From Paenibacillus sp. 481 (lineage in GTDB: Bacteria; Bacillota; Bacilli; Paenibacillales; Paenibacillaceae), in NCBI RefSeq assembly GCF_021223605.1, contig NZ_CP075175.1, forward strand, positions 1,201,001 to 1,265,000: a stretch of DNA of 64,000 nt, in the 5' to 3' direction. The translations under genes were made by a program, and so were the position numbers. The notes beneath the pieces were generated by a model. It did no database searches. It was not told the origin of the DNA and saw only the letters and a list, made by a program, of their open reading frames with translations. Positions 48,079 through 62,657 of the stretch are shown here, piece by piece; the stretch's first letter is position 1, and each line of letters begins with the position of its first letter.

Positions 48079-51000
48079 TTAATGAGAAGTGACCGTTCCT
48101 GTCTCTTCTTTATGCGCTTGCTCCGTAACCACTTGCTTCAAAATGGCTTGAATCACTTTCACATTTTCCTCTAAAAACTCTGGTTTCAGTAGCTCATGAT
48201 GCTGACCAATAAGCGGATACTGCTCATATTTGCCCACCGTCGCATCTTTCCAACGCAAACGATCAATCACAGTACTGCTCTCAGCGTCCGCATGCCCCTC
48301 CACTAGCCCGTAAATGTTGGCTTGAACTTCGCCTGTGTTCAAAAGCTGCTGTTGATAATCATGGTAGCTAAACACTTTACGCTTGTATCTTTCAGCAAGT
48401 TCCTGCTTGTCTGGCGTATACTCACCGAACAGCTCTTTAATGAACTCGACGATAATGCTGTCCATGTCCAACTCTTCATGCTGTATCGTTTCATCCATTC
48501 GTATCGAATCAATCATGACGATATTCGATACGACAAGTCCGCGCTGTTCCATCGCTTTTGCCACTTCAAACGCCAAATTACCACCAGCGGAATAGCCCAT
48601 CAGCATATAAGGCCCTTGCGGCTGAATACTTATGATGGAATCCACGTATTGCTCCAGCATCTGCTCATAGTCGGCACAATCATCCAAAAAGTCGGTACTG
48701 TATAGCACACAATGATGCTCAAGCAATATCGCCATCTCGGCAAACGCAATCCCATAGCCCATTGCTGGCGGGAAACAGAACACATTAACCGGGCCATGCT
48801 CATTAAATTTAATGAATGGATTAACGACACCTTGGCTTCGATCCATCATGAATGCTGTAAGCTCATAAGATAGCTCCTCTAACGTAGGTGCCTCAAATAC
48901 CGTACGAAGAGGTACCTCGACCGCTAGCTCTTTTTGCAGCTTACTGACCAATTCCAGAACTTTGATCGAGTTTCCACCGAGATCAAAGAAATTGTGCTTC
49001 ACTCCGACGTTCGAAATACCGAGTACGTCCTGCCATATTTGAGCCATATGAACTTCCATTTGTGTGCGAGGAGCTACATATTCGGTATTCGTTCGGAAGT
49101 TGTATTCTGGCTCCGGCAAGGCTTTTTTATCGATTTTGCCGTTCGAGGTGAGCGGCATTTGCTTCAATTGAATAAAGTAGGACGGGATCATATAGCTAGG
49201 TAGCGTTTGGGTCAGTTCAGCTCGCAGCGTCCCCATCGTCAACTGCTGTTCAGCGACGAAATAGGCGCACAACGATTTCTGTCCTTGCTCATCGTCAATA
49301 GCCACGACGAGCGATTCGAGAACAGACTCCACTTTCGAGAGCTGTGCTTCCACTTCTCCAAGCTCAATCCGATAACCGCGAATCTTGACTTGATTATCGA
49401 TGCGGCCTATATACTCAATTTGCCCGTCTGGTAGCCATTTGACTAAATCCCCCGTGCGATACATCCGTTCTCCTGCCTTAAACGGGTTATCTACGAACTT
49501 CTCTGCTGTCATTTCAGGACGATTCAAGTAACCTCTTGCCACTCCCTCACCTGCTACACAAAGCTCTCCCGCTACCCCAATTGGCAGAAGCTGATTGGAG
49601 GCGTTCACAATGTACACGCGATGGTTAGGCAGCGGTCGGCCAATCGAAACTTGGTCGGCCACGGTCGGATCTGACTCCACAGACCACATGGTCGTCGCAA
49701 TGGAGTTTTCCGTCGGCCCGTATGCATTGAAATAACGCACCTTGTCTTTCCATTTACGAACGAGGTCGCTAGTAGCGGCTGAACCCGCCGTAACGAGCGT
49801 CGTAAAGCTCGGAATATGATCAGGCTCCAAATAAATAGCATACGATGGCGGTAATACGCCAGCTGTGATCTGGTTCTCAGCGATATATTTTTCAAGCAAG
49901 CGATAATCCATCACCGTCGAAACGGTAGGCACATACAGGGTCGCGCCGCACATTAATGCGCTGTACATTTCCCAGCAAGCCGCATCAAACGATAAGCTCG
50001 CGAATTGGACTACTTTATGGTGAACGTCCATTTTCAACGACTGGGCAAAACAGATGCTTAAATTGCTCAAACCGCGATGCTCCACCATAACCCCTTTTGG
50101 CTTACCAGTCGTTCCTGAAGTATAAATGACATACGCTAAATCGTCAGGCCCTGCGCATCCTTGTGGGCTCAACTCTGAGCTATCAGCGTCATATACGCTA
50201 GCATCATCCAAATCAATAAGCTTACCTGTAAAGGATATCGTTGCTGCCAAATGAGACTGTGTGAGCAGCAATTGCACGCCCGAATCATCCAAGATGTAGC
50301 GGACCCGATCCTCTGGATACGTCGGATCAATCGGTACATATGCACCGCCCGCCTTTAAAATACCAAATATACCGATGACCATTTCAAGCGAGCGCTCCAC
50401 GAGTATGGCTACTAATTGATCAGCCTTTACTCCTTCCGCTCTTAACGTGCGAGCAAGCTGATTAGCTCGTTCGTTCAATTCCCTATACGTTAACTGTGTC
50501 TGCTCAAACACGACCGCCACTTGTTCGGGATGACGCTTCACCTGATCTTCAAACAACTGATGAATCGTTTTGTCCCGCGGATAGTCTGCTTCTGTTCCGT
50601 TGAACACGTCTAGTAACTGCTCTTTCTCTGCTGGCGTTACCAGCTCAATAGAAGACAATGGCTGCTGTGGATCGTTCACCACGCAGTCGATAAGTTGTAC
50701 AAAGTGACCCGCCATCCGCTCAATGGTCGCTCGTTTGTACAGCATTGTTCCATATTCCAAGTTGAATATGATACCCATCTCATCCTCACTCGCTTCTAGC
50801 GTGAGGTCAAACTTCGCAACCGACGATTCACTTGGATAAGGCTTTAAACTTAAGCCTTCCATTTGCAGCTCGTGTGAGCTCGTATTTTGGAGGACGAACA
50901 CCGTGTCGAACAAGGCGTTACGGCTCATATCCCGTGTCAGATCGAGCTTCTCAATTAATTGTTCCAGCGCATAGTCTTGATGCTCGTACGCGTTAAGCGC

Positions 51001-54000
51001 ATTTTCCTTAACCTCTTGCAAGTATTGAAGGAACGTCTTTTCTCCTGCTGGATAATTTCGCAGCGCTAGCGTATTGACGAACATCCCGATAATCGGCTCC
51101 AAGTCTGCGTGCGACCTTCCCGCAATAGGTGCGCCTACAATAACATCTTCTTGCCCCGTATATTTATGCAGCAACGTTGTATACATAGCGAGCAGCACCA
51201 TGTATAAGGTTGAACCTGTCTGTGCCGCCAATTGTTTGAGCGCAGCGCTTTTTTGTAGGTCGAGCGTAAAGGTAAACGTATCACCCGCAAAATTCTTGAC
51301 AGCTGGTCTTGCATAATCGGTCGGCATGTCAAGCACAGGCAGCTCGCCTTTAAACACATCCAACCAATACGCTTCCTGCTGGTCATCCCTTTCACGCTGC
51401 GTATAGCTTTCTTGCTGCCATACCGCATAATCTTTGTATTGAATACGTAATGGACTTAATTGCATTCCTTCATATATTTGAACAAATTCTTGTACGAACA
51501 CGCTCATAGATGCGCCGTCTGAAATAATATGGTGCATGTCGAACAACAGTAAATGGCGGGTAGGCTCAAGCTCAATAATTCCGATTCGAAGCAATGGCGC
51601 CTGCTTGAGATCAAATTTGCGTACAAATTGTCGGGCAAGCTTATTTGCCTCTGCCTCTACTTCTGCGATTTGCCCATCATCCTGTTGCCCATCTGCGCTA
51701 GCTTCGAGGTGCCAATACTGAACCTCAAATGAAACCTCATCATAAATGCGCTGCACTAACTGCTCGTTGGCGATTTCAAATCCGGTACGCAACGACTCAT
51801 GGCGTTCAATCAGCTTTTGCACAGCCTGCTCGATTCGATTACGCTCCAACGGCCCTTGAACCGTGTAGATGCCCGGCATATTGTAGCTTATTTCCCCACC
51901 CTCAAGCTGACTCAAAATATAAATTCGCTTCTGCGCAGACGAAACGGGATAGTACGCTCTCGCTTCTGCAACCGGAATGGTCGTATGCACATCTACTCCT
52001 TTATGCGCATACAGTTGTGCCATCTGCTCAATCGTTGGATACTGGAATACGTCTCGAATCGGCATGTTCCAATCCAACTGCCTGTGAATGTTGGACACTA
52101 GCGTCGTCGCTTTTAAGGAGTGCCCACCTATTTCAAAAAAGTTATCCTGAACCCCGATGTTCGGTACACCAAGCACCTCTTGCCAAATGTGCGCCAGCTT
52201 AATTTCCACCTCACTGCGAGGTGCCACATAGACGGTGCCTGTCTGTATGCTTCCTTCTGGAGCAGGCAAAGCCTTACGGTCTATTTTGCCGTTCGGCGTA
52301 AGCGGCATCTGTTCCAGCTGTACGAAGTAGGACGGGATCATATAGCTTGGCACTTCCTTGGCCAGCGCAGCTCGCAGCTCATTCACGCTAAGTCCTGCGC
52401 TTGGCACTTCGCCTAGCACTCCGCCGGACTCTTCGCCAGACCCTGCAAGCCCGCTCGCGGTCGCCGCAGCTTCACTTCGGCTGTCCGCTACAAAGTACGC
52501 GCACAAATATTTCTGACCGTTCTCGTCATCCCGAGCAACGACAATCGTTTCCTTCACCGCTGCCACATTCAGCAGGCTCGCTTCGATTTCGCCAATCTCG
52601 ATGCGATATCCGCGTATTTTCACCTGATGATCGATTCGACCCAAATATTCAATCGTTCCATCCGGCAACCATTTAGCTAAATCCCCCGTACGATAACATC
52701 TTTCGCTCGGTCGGAACGGATTCACGCCGAATTTCTCCGCCGTCAAATCATTTCGACCCACATAGCCACGACCCACACAATCCCCTGCAATGTACAGCTC
52801 CCCAACTACGCCGATCGGCTGTACATGCCCTCGATCCGATAAAATATGAATCGTCGTATTCGCAATCGGGCGGCCGATCGTAGGCACGCCAACTTGTACC
52901 TCGTTTGGCGCAATCGTCAACGTCGTCGCAACATGCGTCTCCGACGGGCCATAATGATTGTGCAAGTGAACTTGATTGTGGCGTAAGAAACTCGCCAGCG
53001 CCTCCGGTATGACCAGTTGCTCCCCTGCCGTGATCATATGCTGCACACACGTCGGGAAGCGTTCAGCCAACCCGTCCTCCATAAATAAGAACTTCGTCAG
53101 CGCCGTCGGCAGCAACACCACATCAATCTGCCAACGCTCGATAAAGGCCATGAGATAAGCCACATCTTTCTTCGCTTCCTCATCAATGATGTATAAACTA
53201 CCGCCAGCTGCCAGCGTCGAGAACAGTTCCAAGTAGCACATATCGAAGCTGCTCGTAAAATACTGCATCACGTGCTGGTCATACGGAATATTCGTATCCC
53301 GATATTGGAACTCCAACAAATTGACCATGTTGCGGTGCTCCAACATTACACCCTTCGGCGTTCCAGTCGTTCCTGATGTATAAATGATATACAACGGATC
53401 ATCCGCTTCGCCGACCGACACCCATCCAGCCGCTTCTGTCAAAGCTCCTGCACGACGTGCTGTTTCGGCACCATGATCCGAACGCGCTGCCGTAGACAAA
53501 TCCTTCGCAGCCGCACCATCCACAGCATCATTCACGGTGCCATTCCCGGTGCCTTCCACAGTAATTCCTTGCTCTTGCCCCTGTCCTTGCTGCAACACCT
53601 CATACACATCAAGTAACTCAACATCGCTAAATTCCGTTCGCAAACGATCCAACTGCTTCGTTTCCGTGACAAGCAGTCGAATGCCGCTGTTGCTCATCAT
53701 GTACTGAATCCGATCGAACGGATACTGTGGATCAATCGGCACAAAGCAGCCGCCCACCTTCAAAATACCCCAAATTCCGGCGACCATTTCCGGTGAACGC
53801 TCCGCCATCACACCGACAAAGCTGCCACGCTCCACGCCGCGAACTTGCAATTCCCGGGCCACTTCGTTCGCCCGTTCGTTCAGCTCCCGATACGTCCATT
53901 GCACAGGCTCCCCTGCTCGCTCACCGACTACCGCAATCCGGTCCGGCGTACGCGCCACCTGCTCTTCGAACAGCTGGTGCATCGTCTTGTCCCGCGAATA

Positions 54001-57000
54001 GGTTGCTGCCGTGCCGTTGAACACATCCAGCAGTTGCTCTTTCTCTGCTGACGTGACCAGCTCCAACTCATTGAACGGAATGAGTGGGTTACCCACGATT
54101 TGCTCAATAATATGAACAAACTGTCCCTGAATCCGTTCCATGAACGCTACATCAAAAACATGAGCATTGTATCTAAAGCACACCGTAATTTGTTCCCCTG
54201 GTGCGATAATTAAATTAAAGTTAAAGCTTGTCTGCTCCACCGCTGCAACATTGCTAACGCAAAAACTAGCTTCCTCACCTCGGCTTAATTGCTCGACCTG
54301 CTCAGCGATTGGGTAATTTTCAAATACTATAATATGATCGATCAACTGCTGCTTCTGTGTGGTAAGCATCTGAGTCTCATACAAGGGGTAAAAATCATAC
54401 TCACTCGATGCCACTGCCTGCGTTTGCACCTTTTTCATCACTTCAGCAAACGGTTCGTCTACTTCATTACGAATACGAATCGGAATCGTATTAATAAATA
54501 AGCCAATCATATTCTCCACATCTGGAATGTCCGACGGCCTACCTGACACGACACCGCCAAACACAACATCTTGTGAACCGTTGTATTTTTGCAAAATAGC
54601 GCCCCATGCCGTTTGCAGCAGTGAATTTATCGTCACTTGATACTGCTTCGCTGTCTGCTGCATCTGGTCAGTCAATGACTTGCTCAGCTCAAACGTCAAG
54701 GCCTCTGCGTCATATTTTACATTCTGCTCTTTGCCTTGCAGTTGCCCCTGCGGAAGTACCGCGTTCTGCTCATAGTCTGCTAAATAATGACTCCAATAGC
54801 GGGCCGCTGCGTGATCATCCTGCTGTTCCAGCCATTTAATGTATTCGCTATATGGGGTTACCGGAGGCAGCTTTGGCGTTTTTTGCTCTAATAAAGCATA
54901 GTAGACTGCAAACACTTCTTGCGTCACCAGCGACATACACCAACCGTCCATCATAATATGATGATTACTCCAGATTAAATGGTGCGCTTGCTCAGCTGTA
55001 CGCAATATGGTCAAACGCATAAGCGTGTCTTCAGCCAAATTGAAACCTTTTTCCTTATCCCTGCGTGCATAGTCAGCAAGATAGGAAGTCATATAGTCAT
55101 CATGTTCGGTGTCACTCACTAGTTCCAACTTGTCGCCCGCCACTGCGGTCGCTCTCAAACCGCGTAAATCTTCTACAATGAACTCAATCTCCTTGCTTCG
55201 GTACACGATCTGTAAAGGCTGTCCTTGCCAGTCACTATAAAAATTCGTTCTAAAAATTTGATGGCGCTCGATAAGTTCTCTGAAGCTCTGTTTAAATAGC
55301 TCCAAATTAAAGCTTCCTTGCAGATCAAAGGTCATTTGTTCAAAATAAGCACCTGAATCCGCATCGATCAAGCTATGGAACAACATCCCTTTTTGCATAG
55401 GGGTTAAGGCGTATACATTTTCCAGATCCCCAATATGACTTGTCTGCGCAATAAGTGTATCTAATTGCTCCGTCGTCAAGCCCTTTAACAATACATCGCT
55501 TGGAGTTAAGACCGTGTGTTCTTGTGCCATACAATGTGCGACTACTTGCTGTAAGCTCGATCTCAGTAGTGCGATTAGCCGCTCCATCGTTTCCCGGCGA
55601 TACTGCTTACCACTGTAACCAACGGACAACTCCAACGTACCATCATGGATCATGGCTGTTATATCAAGTACACTATCTCGGGCAGCACTTGCACCTACCT
55701 CTTTCCCACTTGAAAAATAGGATAACTGCATGTCGTTATTAGACAAATCCTGATCAAATTGCCCAAGGTAGTTAAAGCTTATTTCAGGCTCCACATAAGA
55801 GCCATGATTGGCGTTGGACAAATATCGCAAAATGCCGTAGCCAATTCCTTTATGCGGAATTTGACGTAAACTTTCTTTTACATTTCTAATGTGCTGTGCG
55901 ACCTCTAGATCAGCACTGATACCTAGCACGACGGGGAATTGGCTCGTAAACCAGCCGACAGTGCGCGTGATGTCGATGTCAGACATAATCGCCTCCCGGC
56001 CATGTCCCTCCAGATTCACCAGCACATGTTCCAACCCTGCCCATTGCTGTACGGCCATGCCGACTGCTGTAAGCAGTAAATCGTTCGTATCTGTCGTATA
56101 CGCACGGTGCGCATGCTTCAGCAGTTGCTCCGTTTCGACTTGTGAGCACTTCGTGCTGACAAGTTCCGTATCTTGTCTTAGCGGCTTGTCCTGCACAAAA
56201 TCTTTAGGCAGCAACCGCAAAGCAGTCGGTATCGTTTGCACGGACTGCTCGACCTGCTGCCAATAAGCATGCTCTGCTTCCCGATCTTCGCTAGTCGCAT
56301 AGGAGGAAAGCTGTTCCGCCCATGCTTGGAAGGAATCCGTCTTTAGCGGCAACCGGATTGGTTGTCCTAACTCGGCCTGTTCATACGCAGATGCAATGTC
56401 TTCAAACAAAATGCGCCAGGAAACGCCATCAATGACTAAATGATGAATCGCAATCAGCAAATGATCGCCGCCTGCACAGCGGAACAGCCCTAGCTTAACT
56501 AGTGGCCCTTCACTTAACTGAAAACTGCTCTGGATTTCAGTCGCCTTGGCTTCAATCGCTTGCGCAACGGTGGAATCATCTGCTGCATCAAACAAATTGA
56601 CAACTTCAATGCTGAATAACTCGCCCTCATCCGCTCCCCGATTCCATGCTTCAATCCCATTCTCTTGTTGACGGAATACGAGGCGTAGCGCATCATGGTG
56701 CAACACAAGTTGTTCAAACACTTTATGCAATGCAGCTTCATTAAAGCCTTGTCTTTGATACAGCATGACTGCCTGATTATAGTGATGCTGCTCACTAAAT
56801 TGCTGTTCAAAGAACCACTGCTGAATTGGCGTTAACCGCACCGCCCCATTCACTTCACCTTGATCGGCTATCGTGCCCAACGGTACAATACGTCCGCTCA
56901 ATTCCGCCACGGTCGGATGTTGGAACAAATCTTTCATTTCTAATTTATAGCCCGCTTGGAACAGCCTTGAAGAAACTTGAATCGATTTAATCGAGTCCCC

Positions 57001-60000
57001 GCCTAGCTCAAAGAAATTATCCAAGAGACCAACCGAGCTCGCTCCCAATACTTCGTTCCAAATCGACACTAACAAAATTTCCATTTCGGTACGCGGCGCT
57101 ACGTACTCCGCTCCCGAATGTACGTCTGCCGCTGGTTCTGGCAGTGCTTTGCGGTTAATTTTGCCGATTGAGGTGCGCGGTAACCGCTCTAAAGGTACAA
57201 AGTACGACGGAATCATATAGGATGGCAGCTCTTGTGACAGTACGCTCCTTAATTGCGCTACTGTCAATGCACCTGCTTCCTCAGTCACGTAATACGCGCA
57301 TAGCGTTTTTTGTCCATGCTCGTCTTCTCGCGTAACGACGACCGCTTCCGTTATGGACGGAATCTCGGCAAGCTTAGCCTCTATTTCGCCAAGTTCAATA
57401 CGATAGCCGCGAATTTTGACCTGATCATCGATCCGTCCGATAAATTCAATTTCCCCGTTAGGTAGCCATTTTCCTAAGTCACCTGTTCGATACATTCGCT
57501 CCCCAGATACGAACACGTTGTCCACAAACTTTTCTACCGTCAGATCAGGACGGTTTAAGTAGCCTCTGGCTAACCGCTCTCCTGCAATATACATTTCACC
57601 GACGACGCCAATCGGCTGCACTTGAAGATAAGGGTCCAAAATATAAATGCTTGTGTTCGGAATTGGCTTCCCTAAAGTAACTTTTGCATCTGCTTCACAC
57701 TTACTAAGTAGAGCATCAATCGTCGCTTCAGTAGGACCGTAAGAATTGTATACGACGTATCCTTTTGCAATGATTTTATTTTTCAATGCATCCTCAAGCC
57801 GTTCCCCACCGCTAATGATGATATTTAAACCAGGTATCTTATCTCGATCAGCCAGCAACTGCTGAATGAGTGACGGTGTTGTATCTATAATGTTAATTTG
57901 GTGTTTCGCCAAATATTGCGCAACCTCGTGCATATTTAGTAACGTTTCTTTAGCGATGGCGTGTACGGTAATGCCATGCAATAAGGTACTGAATACCTGC
58001 TCCACACTCGGGTCAAATGTATACGATGTCGTCATCAATATTTGCGGGTTAATCGTTGACAAATGTTGATTGTAGTACCAAGTCATCGTGCTTACGGCAG
58101 TTCGATGTTCAATCATGACGCCTTTGGGCTGACCTGTTGTACCTGACGTGTACAGTACATAGTGCAAATGATGCGGCTCAGTAATAGACACTAAGTTAGA
58201 GCTATCTTCGTGATAAGACTGCTCATCTTCCAGCAAGACAAGCTTGCCTATATAGCCAGCAGACATAATGTGTTGCTGTAAATGACGCTGTAATACGACC
58301 AGCTTTGCATCAGAGTCTTGAAGCATATAACGTATACGCTCTTCCGGAAATTCAGGATCGATCGGTACATAAGCGCCTCCGGCCTTTAATATGCCGAAAA
58401 TGCCCACAAACATATCGATCGAGCGATCAGCTACGATAGCTACCAATTGATCGGCTTGTACCCCTGAGTTTCTTAATGTGCGTGCAAGCTGGTTCGATTT
58501 CTCATTTAATTCCCGATAGGTCAACTGCTGATGTTCAAACACAACGGCCACACGGTTAGGCGTACGCTCTACCTGTTCCTCGAATAGTTGATGAATCGTT
58601 TTATCGCGCGGGTAATCTCTTGCTGTGTCGTTAAATTGTACGGTTAGTTCATATTTCTCTGCTGAGGACACCAGTTCGCAAGCAGAGAGTGTTGTGTGAG
58701 GGTTCGTTACGATGATGTCAACTAACTGTATAAAATGGCTTGCCATTCGTTCTATCGTCTCGTGTGCAAACAAGCTAACACTATACTCTAGGTTGCACAA
58801 CAAATCTTCCGCTTCATCGAACACATCGAGGGTCAAATCAAATTTGGCCACTTTCAGCTCATTTGGATAAGGCTTTAAGCCCAAACCGTTTACAGGCTGC
58901 GTATTCCGCTTGACCGTTTGCAACGCAAACATGGTGTCAAATAACGCACTGCGGCTCATATCCCTTTTTAGATTCAGCTTCTCAATAAGCACTTCCAACG
59001 GATAATCCTGCTGCTCGAATGCTTTAAAACTGTCTTCTTTGACTTCTTGTAAAAAGTCGTAAAATGTTTTTTCGCCGGACGGATAATGGCGTAACGCCAA
59101 CGTGTTCACAAACATTCCGATCATCGATTCCATATCGGCATGTGGTCGGCCCGCAATCGGCGTTCCTACAATCAAATCCGTTTGGCCTGAATATTTGTGC
59201 AGCAAAGTAGAATACGCTGCCAACAAGACCATGTATAGGGTCGAACCTGTTTCCGCCGCAAGCTGCTTTAGACCTTCACTTCTCTGCTTGCCAAGTGCAA
59301 ACGGGTAAGTTCTGCCCTCAAAGCTCTGGATAGCAGGTCTTGTGTAATCCGTAGGCAAATGAAGGACTGGTAACTCCCCATCAAATACATGAAGCCAGTA
59401 CGCTTCTTGTTGTTTCAATTGCTCGCCATGAATGGATGCTTGCTGCCAGACCGCATAATCTTTGTACTGGATTTGCAATGGCGATAGTGATTCTCCTTCA
59501 TAGAGGCGCACGAATTCTTCCAGCAAAATATCCATGGATACGCCGTCCGAGATGATGTGATGCATATCAAGCATCAAGATATGCGTTTCTGCTTCACATG
59601 CAATCAGTCCCATACGCAGTAGTGGTGCCTGCCTTAGATCAAACGGCTGCACGAATTGGCGAACGACTTCATCCGCTTCCGTTATATCCGCTTGCCAATA
59701 GCCCAGTTCGAATGCAACATTTTCGTAAATTCGCTGTACAGGCTCTCCTTCAACGAGATCAAACCCCGTGCGAAGCGTCTCATGACGTGTAATGAGTTGT
59801 CGGAAAGATTGTTCGACACGCTCGCGATCCAGCGCACCCTCAACTATGGTTACAATCGGCATATTATAACTCAGCTCGCCGCCTTCCAGCTGACTTAAAA
59901 TATACATCCGCTTTTGGGCCGAAGATAGCGGATAATACTCTCTCTCATCTGCCACTGGAATCGATACAAACGACTGCTGTTCTATTTCATCAATGAGCAG

Positions 60001-62535
60001 AGCCAACTGCTCGACCGTCGGATGCTCATAAATTTGCCGCAGCCGAATTTTCTTTTTCATTTCCTTGTGTATGCTCGCAGCAAGCGTCGTCGCCCTTAAC
60101 GAATGACCACCTAAATCAAAGAAGTTGTCTCTCACGCCAACGTTCGGGACACTAAGTACCTGTTCCCAGATGTGAACCAGTTGTGCTTCAACCGGTGTAC
60201 GAGCAGCTACATATTCCGTATCGGTTTGGACAACTGCTTGTGGAGCAGGCAATGCTTTTTGGTCAACCTTACCGTTAGAAGTAAGCGGCATCTGCTCCAG
60301 CTGCACAAAATAGGATGGGATCATATAGGATGGCAGCTCCTGAGACAGAATCGTTCGCAGCTCGCTACCAGACAACTGTTCACCTGCCACAAAGTATGCG
60401 CACAATGATTTTTCGCCAGCCTTATCTTCGCTAACAACCACGATCGCTTCATGAACGCTTACTATTTTTTCAATCTGTGCCTGTACTTCTCCAAGCTCAA
60501 TCCGATACCCTCGAATTTTAACTTGGTCATCAATTCGACCTAAATATTCGATATTTCCATCTGGCATCCATCGTGCCAAATCGCCCGTACGGTACATTTT
60601 GCTACCCGCCACAAACGGATTGTCCACAAACTTTTCTGCTGTTAACTCTGGACGATTGAGATAGCCCCGTGCTAGACCTGCACCAGCAACACACAGCTCC
60701 CCTACGACGCCCACAGGGAGTAGGTGATTATACGTATCGACCACGTAAACATGGTGGTTGATCATCGGTCGCCCGATCGGAATTTTCCCATCAGTAACTG
60801 GCTCTGAGGATGCATCCCACACCGTTGACATGATTGAATTTTCTGTTGGGCCATAACCATTGTAATAGTTGAGCTGGCTTGACCATTTGTGCACCAGCTC
60901 AGCAGAAGCTGCGGAGCCACCAGTAATCAACGCCCTCAAACTTGGCACATTGGCAGGCTCAAGATAGATAGCATATGTTGGCGGCAGTACTGCCATCGTA
61001 ATGCCGCACGTAGCCATATACTGTTCAAACAACTGATTATCCATCGCAACCGTCGTTGTAGGGACATACAGCGTAGCACCGCACAGAAACGTGCTGAATA
61101 TTTCCAAGCATGAAGGATCGAATGATAAGCTTGCGAACTGCACGACGTTATCGTCTCCGCTGAGTTGAACCGTTTGGTCAAAATACGGTTTGAGATTGCA
61201 CAAACCGTGATGCTCGAGCATAACGCCCTTAGGCTTACCTGTCGTTCCTGACGTATAAATCACGTAAGCTAAATCGTCAGGGCCTCCCGAATGCTCCAAA
61301 TTGGAATCATCTTCGTGGTACGCTTCAGGATCATCTAGATCGATGTATGTGCCCGTAAAAATGGCTTCTGTCCCTTGATCCTGACTCTGATTCTGGCTCT
61401 GATGCTCACTCTGGCCCTGTAAACGCTGACGCAAATGATGTTTAGTAAGCAGCCATTGTGCTGCCGAGTCCTGCAAAATATAGCGGACACGCTCCTCAGG
61501 ATAATCAGGATCGATAGGCACATACGCTCCACCAGCCTTTAACACCCCAAAAATGGCCACGATCATTTCCAATGACCGCTCCACCATAATACCTACCAGC
61601 GCATCCTGCTTAACTCCTTCTGCTTGCAACGTGCGGGCAAGCTGGTTGGCACGTTGATTCAGTTCACGATAGGTCAACTGAGTATGTTCAAACACAACTG
61701 CCACTTGCTCCGGAGCTCGCTCCACTTGCTCTTCAAATAAGCGATGGATCGTTGTGGTATGCGGGTAGTCAACTGCAGTCGCATTGAAGTCTATTACAAT
61801 TTGCGCCTGTTCATCAGCTGATAAGAGGCTGACTTGCGCAAGCTCAAGTTCTGGCTGAAACAATACGACTGCGAGCAGATGATTCAGATGGTTCGTAAAC
61901 TGTCGAATGAAATCTTCACTGAAGAGGGCTTCGTTATATTGAATGTCCATGTGGATCGCTTCTTGACTCACATCAAAACAAAGGGTAACGTCTGACGTCA
62001 CCTGTTCACGAAATTCTAGACGATGAATTTGTTTCGACGCAATAATCGTGTTAATGATAGGCGATCCATTCACGTCTACTTGCGCATTCAGGTCGTCCGT
62101 TAAATGCCAAAAAGGAACACTCTGGTGCTCAATCGCCTCACTAAATGATCCTTTCATTTGGTGCAGCAGCGATTTGAAGGTGTGCTCTGAATGAACACTA
62201 TTTTTCAAAAATAGCACATTGTGCGCAAGAGGCGACTCCACTTTTGCAGACCGGATAGTTGGAACAGCAACTACAATGTTTTCTTCTCGTGTATATTTGT
62301 GTAGCAGCATCGCAGCTCCGGTTAACAGCATCAAAAAGGCCGCTGCCGGCGATCCGCCAGCGATCAACTGCATTTTTTGGGCAACGTCCGGTTGCAGCGA
62401 ACGATTAAAAGAGCGAATGTTGCTTCTATCGCCTTTATTTACAGCCGTTTTTTGATAAGGGAGAGTTGTAAGACGATCCTCAGAGTCAAACTTACTTTTC
62501 CAAAATTCCAGTTCTTGCTCAAAAATATCTGCCAT
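48079..62535 (-). CDS. four-module terminal non-ribosomal peptide synthetase
   Basis: A protein of 4,818 residues; the ATG at 62535 follows a GAGGAGA box. Order: partial condensation lobe (1-250, no HHxxxDG), A1 (255-760), carrier T1 (Ser812); C2 (862-1295, HHIISDG), A2, T2 (Ser1848 in LGGDSIKS), epimerase (1895-2345, HHLVIDG, EGHGRE); C3 of the D-to-L type (2355-2825, HHIMMDG), A3 (2832-3422), T3 (Ser3473); C4 (3527-3965, HHIISDG), A4, T4 (Ser4523); thioesterase (GYSAGG, Ser4649; His in GQHHELL). Eye alignment to GrsA gives pocket codes A1 DPLVIGGIMK (unassigned), A2 DPEDISSIDK (basic, Orn or Dab-like), A3 DMLLIAHVAK (nearest to Pro), A4 DAWVVAAIAK (aromatic, nearest to Phe). It adds the last four residues, makes the second of them D, and releases the peptide linear or cyclised. 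A3 carries a low-complexity insert before its TSGTTG motif. Confidence 0.95.
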   Translation of the reverse strand: MADIFEQELEFWKSKFDSEDRLTTLPYQKTAVNKGDRSNIRSFNRSLQPDVAQKMQLIAGGSPAAAFLMLLTGAAMLLHKYTREENIVVAVPTIRSAKVESPLAHNVLFLKNSVHSEHTFKSLLHQMKGSFSEAIEHQSVPFWHLTDDLNAQVDVNGSPIINTIIASKQIHRLEFREQVTSDVTLCFDVSQEAIHMDIQYNEALFSEDFIRQFTNHLNHLLAVVLFQPELELAQVSLLSADEQAQIVIDFNATAVDYPHTTTIHRLFEEQVERAPEQVAVVFEHTQLTYRELNQRANQLARTLQAEGVKQDALVGIMVERSLEMIVAIFGVLKAGGAYVPIDPDYPEERVRYILQDSAAQWLLTKHHLRQRLQGQSEHQSQNQSQDQGTEAIFTGTYIDLDDPEAYHEDDSNLEHSGGPDDLAYVIYTSGTTGKPKGVMLEHHGLCNLKPYFDQTVQLSGDDNVVQFASLSFDPSCLEIFSTFLCGATLYVPTTTVAMDNQLFEQYMATCGITMAVLPPTYAIYLEPANVPSLRALITGGSAASAELVHKWSSQLNYYNGYGPTENSIMSTVWDASSEPVTDGKIPIGRPMINHHVYVVDTYNHLLPVGVVGELCVAGAGLARGYLNRPELTAEKFVDNPFVAGSKMYRTGDLARWMPDGNIEYLGRIDDQVKIRGYRIELGEVQAQIEKIVSVHEAIVVVSEDKAGEKSLCAYFVAGEQLSGSELRTILSQELPSYMIPSYFVQLEQMPLTSNGKVDQKALPAPQAVVQTDTEYVAARTPVEAQLVHIWEQVLSVPNVGVRDNFFDLGGHSLRATTLAASIHKEMKKKIRLRQIYEHPTVEQLALLIDEIEQQSFVSIPVADEREYYPLSSAQKRMYILSQLEGGELSYNMPIVTIVEGALDRERVEQSFRQLITRHETLRTGFDLVEGEPVQRIYENVAFELGYWQADITEADEVVRQFVQPFDLRQAPLLRMGLIACEAETHILMLDMHHIISDGVSMDILLEEFVRLYEGESLSPLQIQYKDYAVWQQASIHGEQLKQQEAYWLHVFDGELPVLHLPTDYTRPAIQSFEGRTYPFALGKQRSEGLKQLAAETGSTLYMVLLAAYSTLLHKYSGQTDLIVGTPIAGRPHADMESMIGMFVNTLALRHYPSGEKTFYDFLQEVKEDSFKAFEQQDYPLEVLIEKLNLKRDMSRSALFDTMFALQTVKRNTQPVNGLGLKPYPNELKVAKFDLTLDVFDEAEDLLCNLEYSVSLFAHETIERMASHFIQLVDIIVTNPHTTLSACELVSSAEKYELTVQFNDTARDYPRDKTIHQLFEEQVERTPNRVAVVFEHQQLTYRELNEKSNQLARTLRNSGVQADQLVAIVADRSIDMFVGIFGILKAGGAYVPIDPEFPEERIRYMLQDSDAKLVVLQRHLQQHIMSAGYIGKLVLLEDEQSYHEDSSNLVSITEPHHLHYVLYTSGTTGQPKGVMIEHRTAVSTMTWYYNQHLSTINPQILMTTSYTFDPSVEQVFSTLLHGITVHAIAKETLLNMHEVAQYLAKHQINIIDTTPSLIQQLLADRDKIPGLNIIISGGERLEDALKNKIIAKGYVVYNSYGPTEATIDALLSKCEADAKVTLGKPIPNTSIYILDPYLQVQPIGVVGEMYIAGERLARGYLNRPDLTVEKFVDNVFVSGERMYRTGDLGKWLPNGEIEFIGRIDDQVKIRGYRIELGEIEAKLAEIPSITEAVVVTREDEHGQKTLCAYYVTEEAGALTVAQLRSVLSQELPSYMIPSYFVPLERLPRTSIGKINRKALPEPAADVHSGAEYVAPRTEMEILLVSIWNEVLGASSVGLLDNFFELGGDSIKSIQVSSRLFQAGYKLEMKDLFQHPTVAELSGRIVPLGTIADQGEVNGAVRLTPIQQWFFEQQFSEQHHYNQAVMLYQRQGFNEAALHKVFEQLVLHHDALRLVFRQQENGIEAWNRGADEGELFSIEVVNLFDAADDSTVAQAIEAKATEIQSSFQLSEGPLVKLGLFRCAGGDHLLIAIHHLVIDGVSWRILFEDIASAYEQAELGQPIRLPLKTDSFQAWAEQLSSYATSEDREAEHAYWQQVEQSVQTIPTALRLLPKDFVQDKPLRQDTELVSTKCSQVETEQLLKHAHRAYTTDTNDLLLTAVGMAVQQWAGLEHVLVNLEGHGREAIMSDIDITRTVGWFTSQFPVVLGISADLEVAQHIRNVKESLRQIPHKGIGYGILRYLSNANHGSYVEPEISFNYLGQFDQDLSNNDMQLSYFSSGKEVGASAARDSVLDITAMIHDGTLELSVGYSGKQYRRETMERLIALLRSSLQQVVAHCMAQEHTVLTPSDVLLKGLTTEQLDTLIAQTSHIGDLENVYALTPMQKGMLFHSLIDADSGAYFEQMTFDLQGSFNLELFKQSFRELIERHQIFRTNFYSDWQGQPLQIVYRSKEIEFIVEDLRGLRATAVAGDKLELVSDTEHDDYMTSYLADYARRDKEKGFNLAEDTLMRLTILRTAEQAHHLIWSNHHIMMDGWCMSLVTQEVFAVYYALLEQKTPKLPPVTPYSEYIKWLEQQDDHAAARYWSHYLADYEQNAVLPQGQLQGKEQNVKYDAEALTFELSKSLTDQMQQTAKQYQVTINSLLQTAWGAILQKYNGSQDVVFGGVVSGRPSDIPDVENMIGLFINTIPIRIRNEVDEPFAEVMKKVQTQAVASSEYDFYPLYETQMLTTQKQQLIDHIIVFENYPIAEQVEQLSRGEEASFCVSNVAAVEQTSFNFNLIIAPGEQITVCFRYNAHVFDVAFMERIQGQFVHIIEQIVGNPLIPFNELELVTSAEKEQLLDVFNGTAATYSRDKTMHQLFEEQVARTPDRIAVVGERAGEPVQWTYRELNERANEVARELQVRGVERGSFVGVMAERSPEMVAGIWGILKVGGCFVPIDPQYPFDRIQYMMSNSGIRLLVTETKQLDRLRTEFSDVELLDVYEVLQQGQGQEQGITVEGTGNGTVNDAVDGAAAKDLSTAARSDHGAETARRAGALTEAAGWVSVGEADDPLYIIYTSGTTGTPKGVMLEHRNMVNLLEFQYRDTNIPYDQHVMQYFTSSFDMCYLELFSTLAAGGSLYIIDEEAKKDVAYLMAFIERWQIDVVLLPTALTKFLFMEDGLAERFPTCVQHMITAGEQLVIPEALASFLRHNQVHLHNHYGPSETHVATTLTIAPNEVQVGVPTIGRPIANTTIHILSDRGHVQPIGVVGELYIAGDCVGRGYVGRNDLTAEKFGVNPFRPSERCYRTGDLAKWLPDGTIEYLGRIDHQVKIRGYRIEIGEIEASLLNVAAVKETIVVARDDENGQKYLCAYFVADSRSEAAATASGLAGSGEESGGVLGEVPSAGLSVNELRAALAKEVPSYMIPSYFVQLEQMPLTPNGKIDRKALPAPEGSIQTGTVYVAPRSEVEIKLAHIWQEVLGVPNIGVQDNFFEIGGHSLKATTLVSNIHRQLDWNMPIRDVFQYPTIEQMAQLYAHKGVDVHTTIPVAEARAYYPVSSAQKRIYILSQLEGGEISYNMPGIYTVQGPLERNRIEQAVQKLIERHESLRTGFEIANEQLVQRIYDEVSFEVQYWHLEASADGQQDDGQIAEVEAEANKLARQFVRKFDLKQAPLLRIGIIELEPTRHLLLFDMHHIISDGASMSVFVQEFVQIYEGMQLSPLRIQYKDYAVWQQESYTQRERDDQQEAYWLDVFKGELPVLDMPTDYARPAVKNFAGDTFTFTLDLQKSAALKQLAAQTGSTLYMVLLAMYTTLLHKYTGQEDVIVGAPIAGRSHADLEPIIGMFVNTLALRNYPAGEKTFLQYLQEVKENALNAYEHQDYALEQLIEKLDLTRDMSRNALFDTVFVLQNTSSHELQMEGLSLKPYPSESSVAKFDLTLEASEDEMGIIFNLEYGTMLYKRATIERMAGHFVQLIDCVVNDPQQPLSSIELVTPAEKEQLLDVFNGTEADYPRDKTIHQLFEDQVKRHPEQVAVVFEQTQLTYRELNERANQLARTLRAEGVKADQLVAILVERSLEMVIGIFGILKAGGAYVPIDPTYPEDRVRYILDDSGVQLLLTQSHLAATISFTGKLIDLDDASVYDADSSELSPQGCAGPDDLAYVIYTSGTTGKPKGVMVEHRGLSNLSICFAQSLKMDVHHKVVQFASLSFDAACWEMYSALMCGATLYVPTVSTVMDYRLLEKYIAENQITAGVLPPSYAIYLEPDHIPSFTTLVTAGSAATSDLVRKWKDKVRYFNAYGPTENSIATTMWSVESDPTVADQVSIGRPLPNHRVYIVNASNQLLPIGVAGELCVAGEGVARGYLNRPEMTAEKFVDNPFKAGERMYRTGDLVKWLPDGQIEYIGRIDNQVKIRGYRIELGEVEAQLSKVESVLESLVVAIDDEQGQKSLCAYFVAEQQLTMGTLRAELTQTLPSYMIPSYFIQLKQMPLTSNGKIDKKALPEPEYNFRTNTEYVAPRTQMEVHMAQIWQDVLGISNVGVKHNFFDLGGNSIKVLELVSKLQKELAVEVPLRTVFEAPTLEELSYELTAFMMDRSQGVVNPFIKFNEHGPVNVFCFPPAMGYGIAFAEMAILLEHHCVLYSTDFLDDCADYEQMLEQYVDSIISIQPQGPYMLMGYSAGGNLAFEVAKAMEQRGLVVSNIVMIDSIRMDETIQHEELDMDSIIVEFIKELFGEYTPDKQELAERYKRKVFSYHDYQQQLLNTGEVQANIYGLVEGHADAESSTVIDRLRWKDATVGKYEQYPLIGQHHELLKPEFLEENVKVIQAILKQVVTEQAHKEETGTVTSH

Positions 62536-62657
62536 GTCTAATCTCTCCTCTTTCTTAGAAGCTACATCTTTTTCATAAAGGAATGAAGTTATTTTGCGGG
62601 TGTATGCTGTCATTACATTCATACATACACCCGCAACGACCAATCTATTTATCGCAT

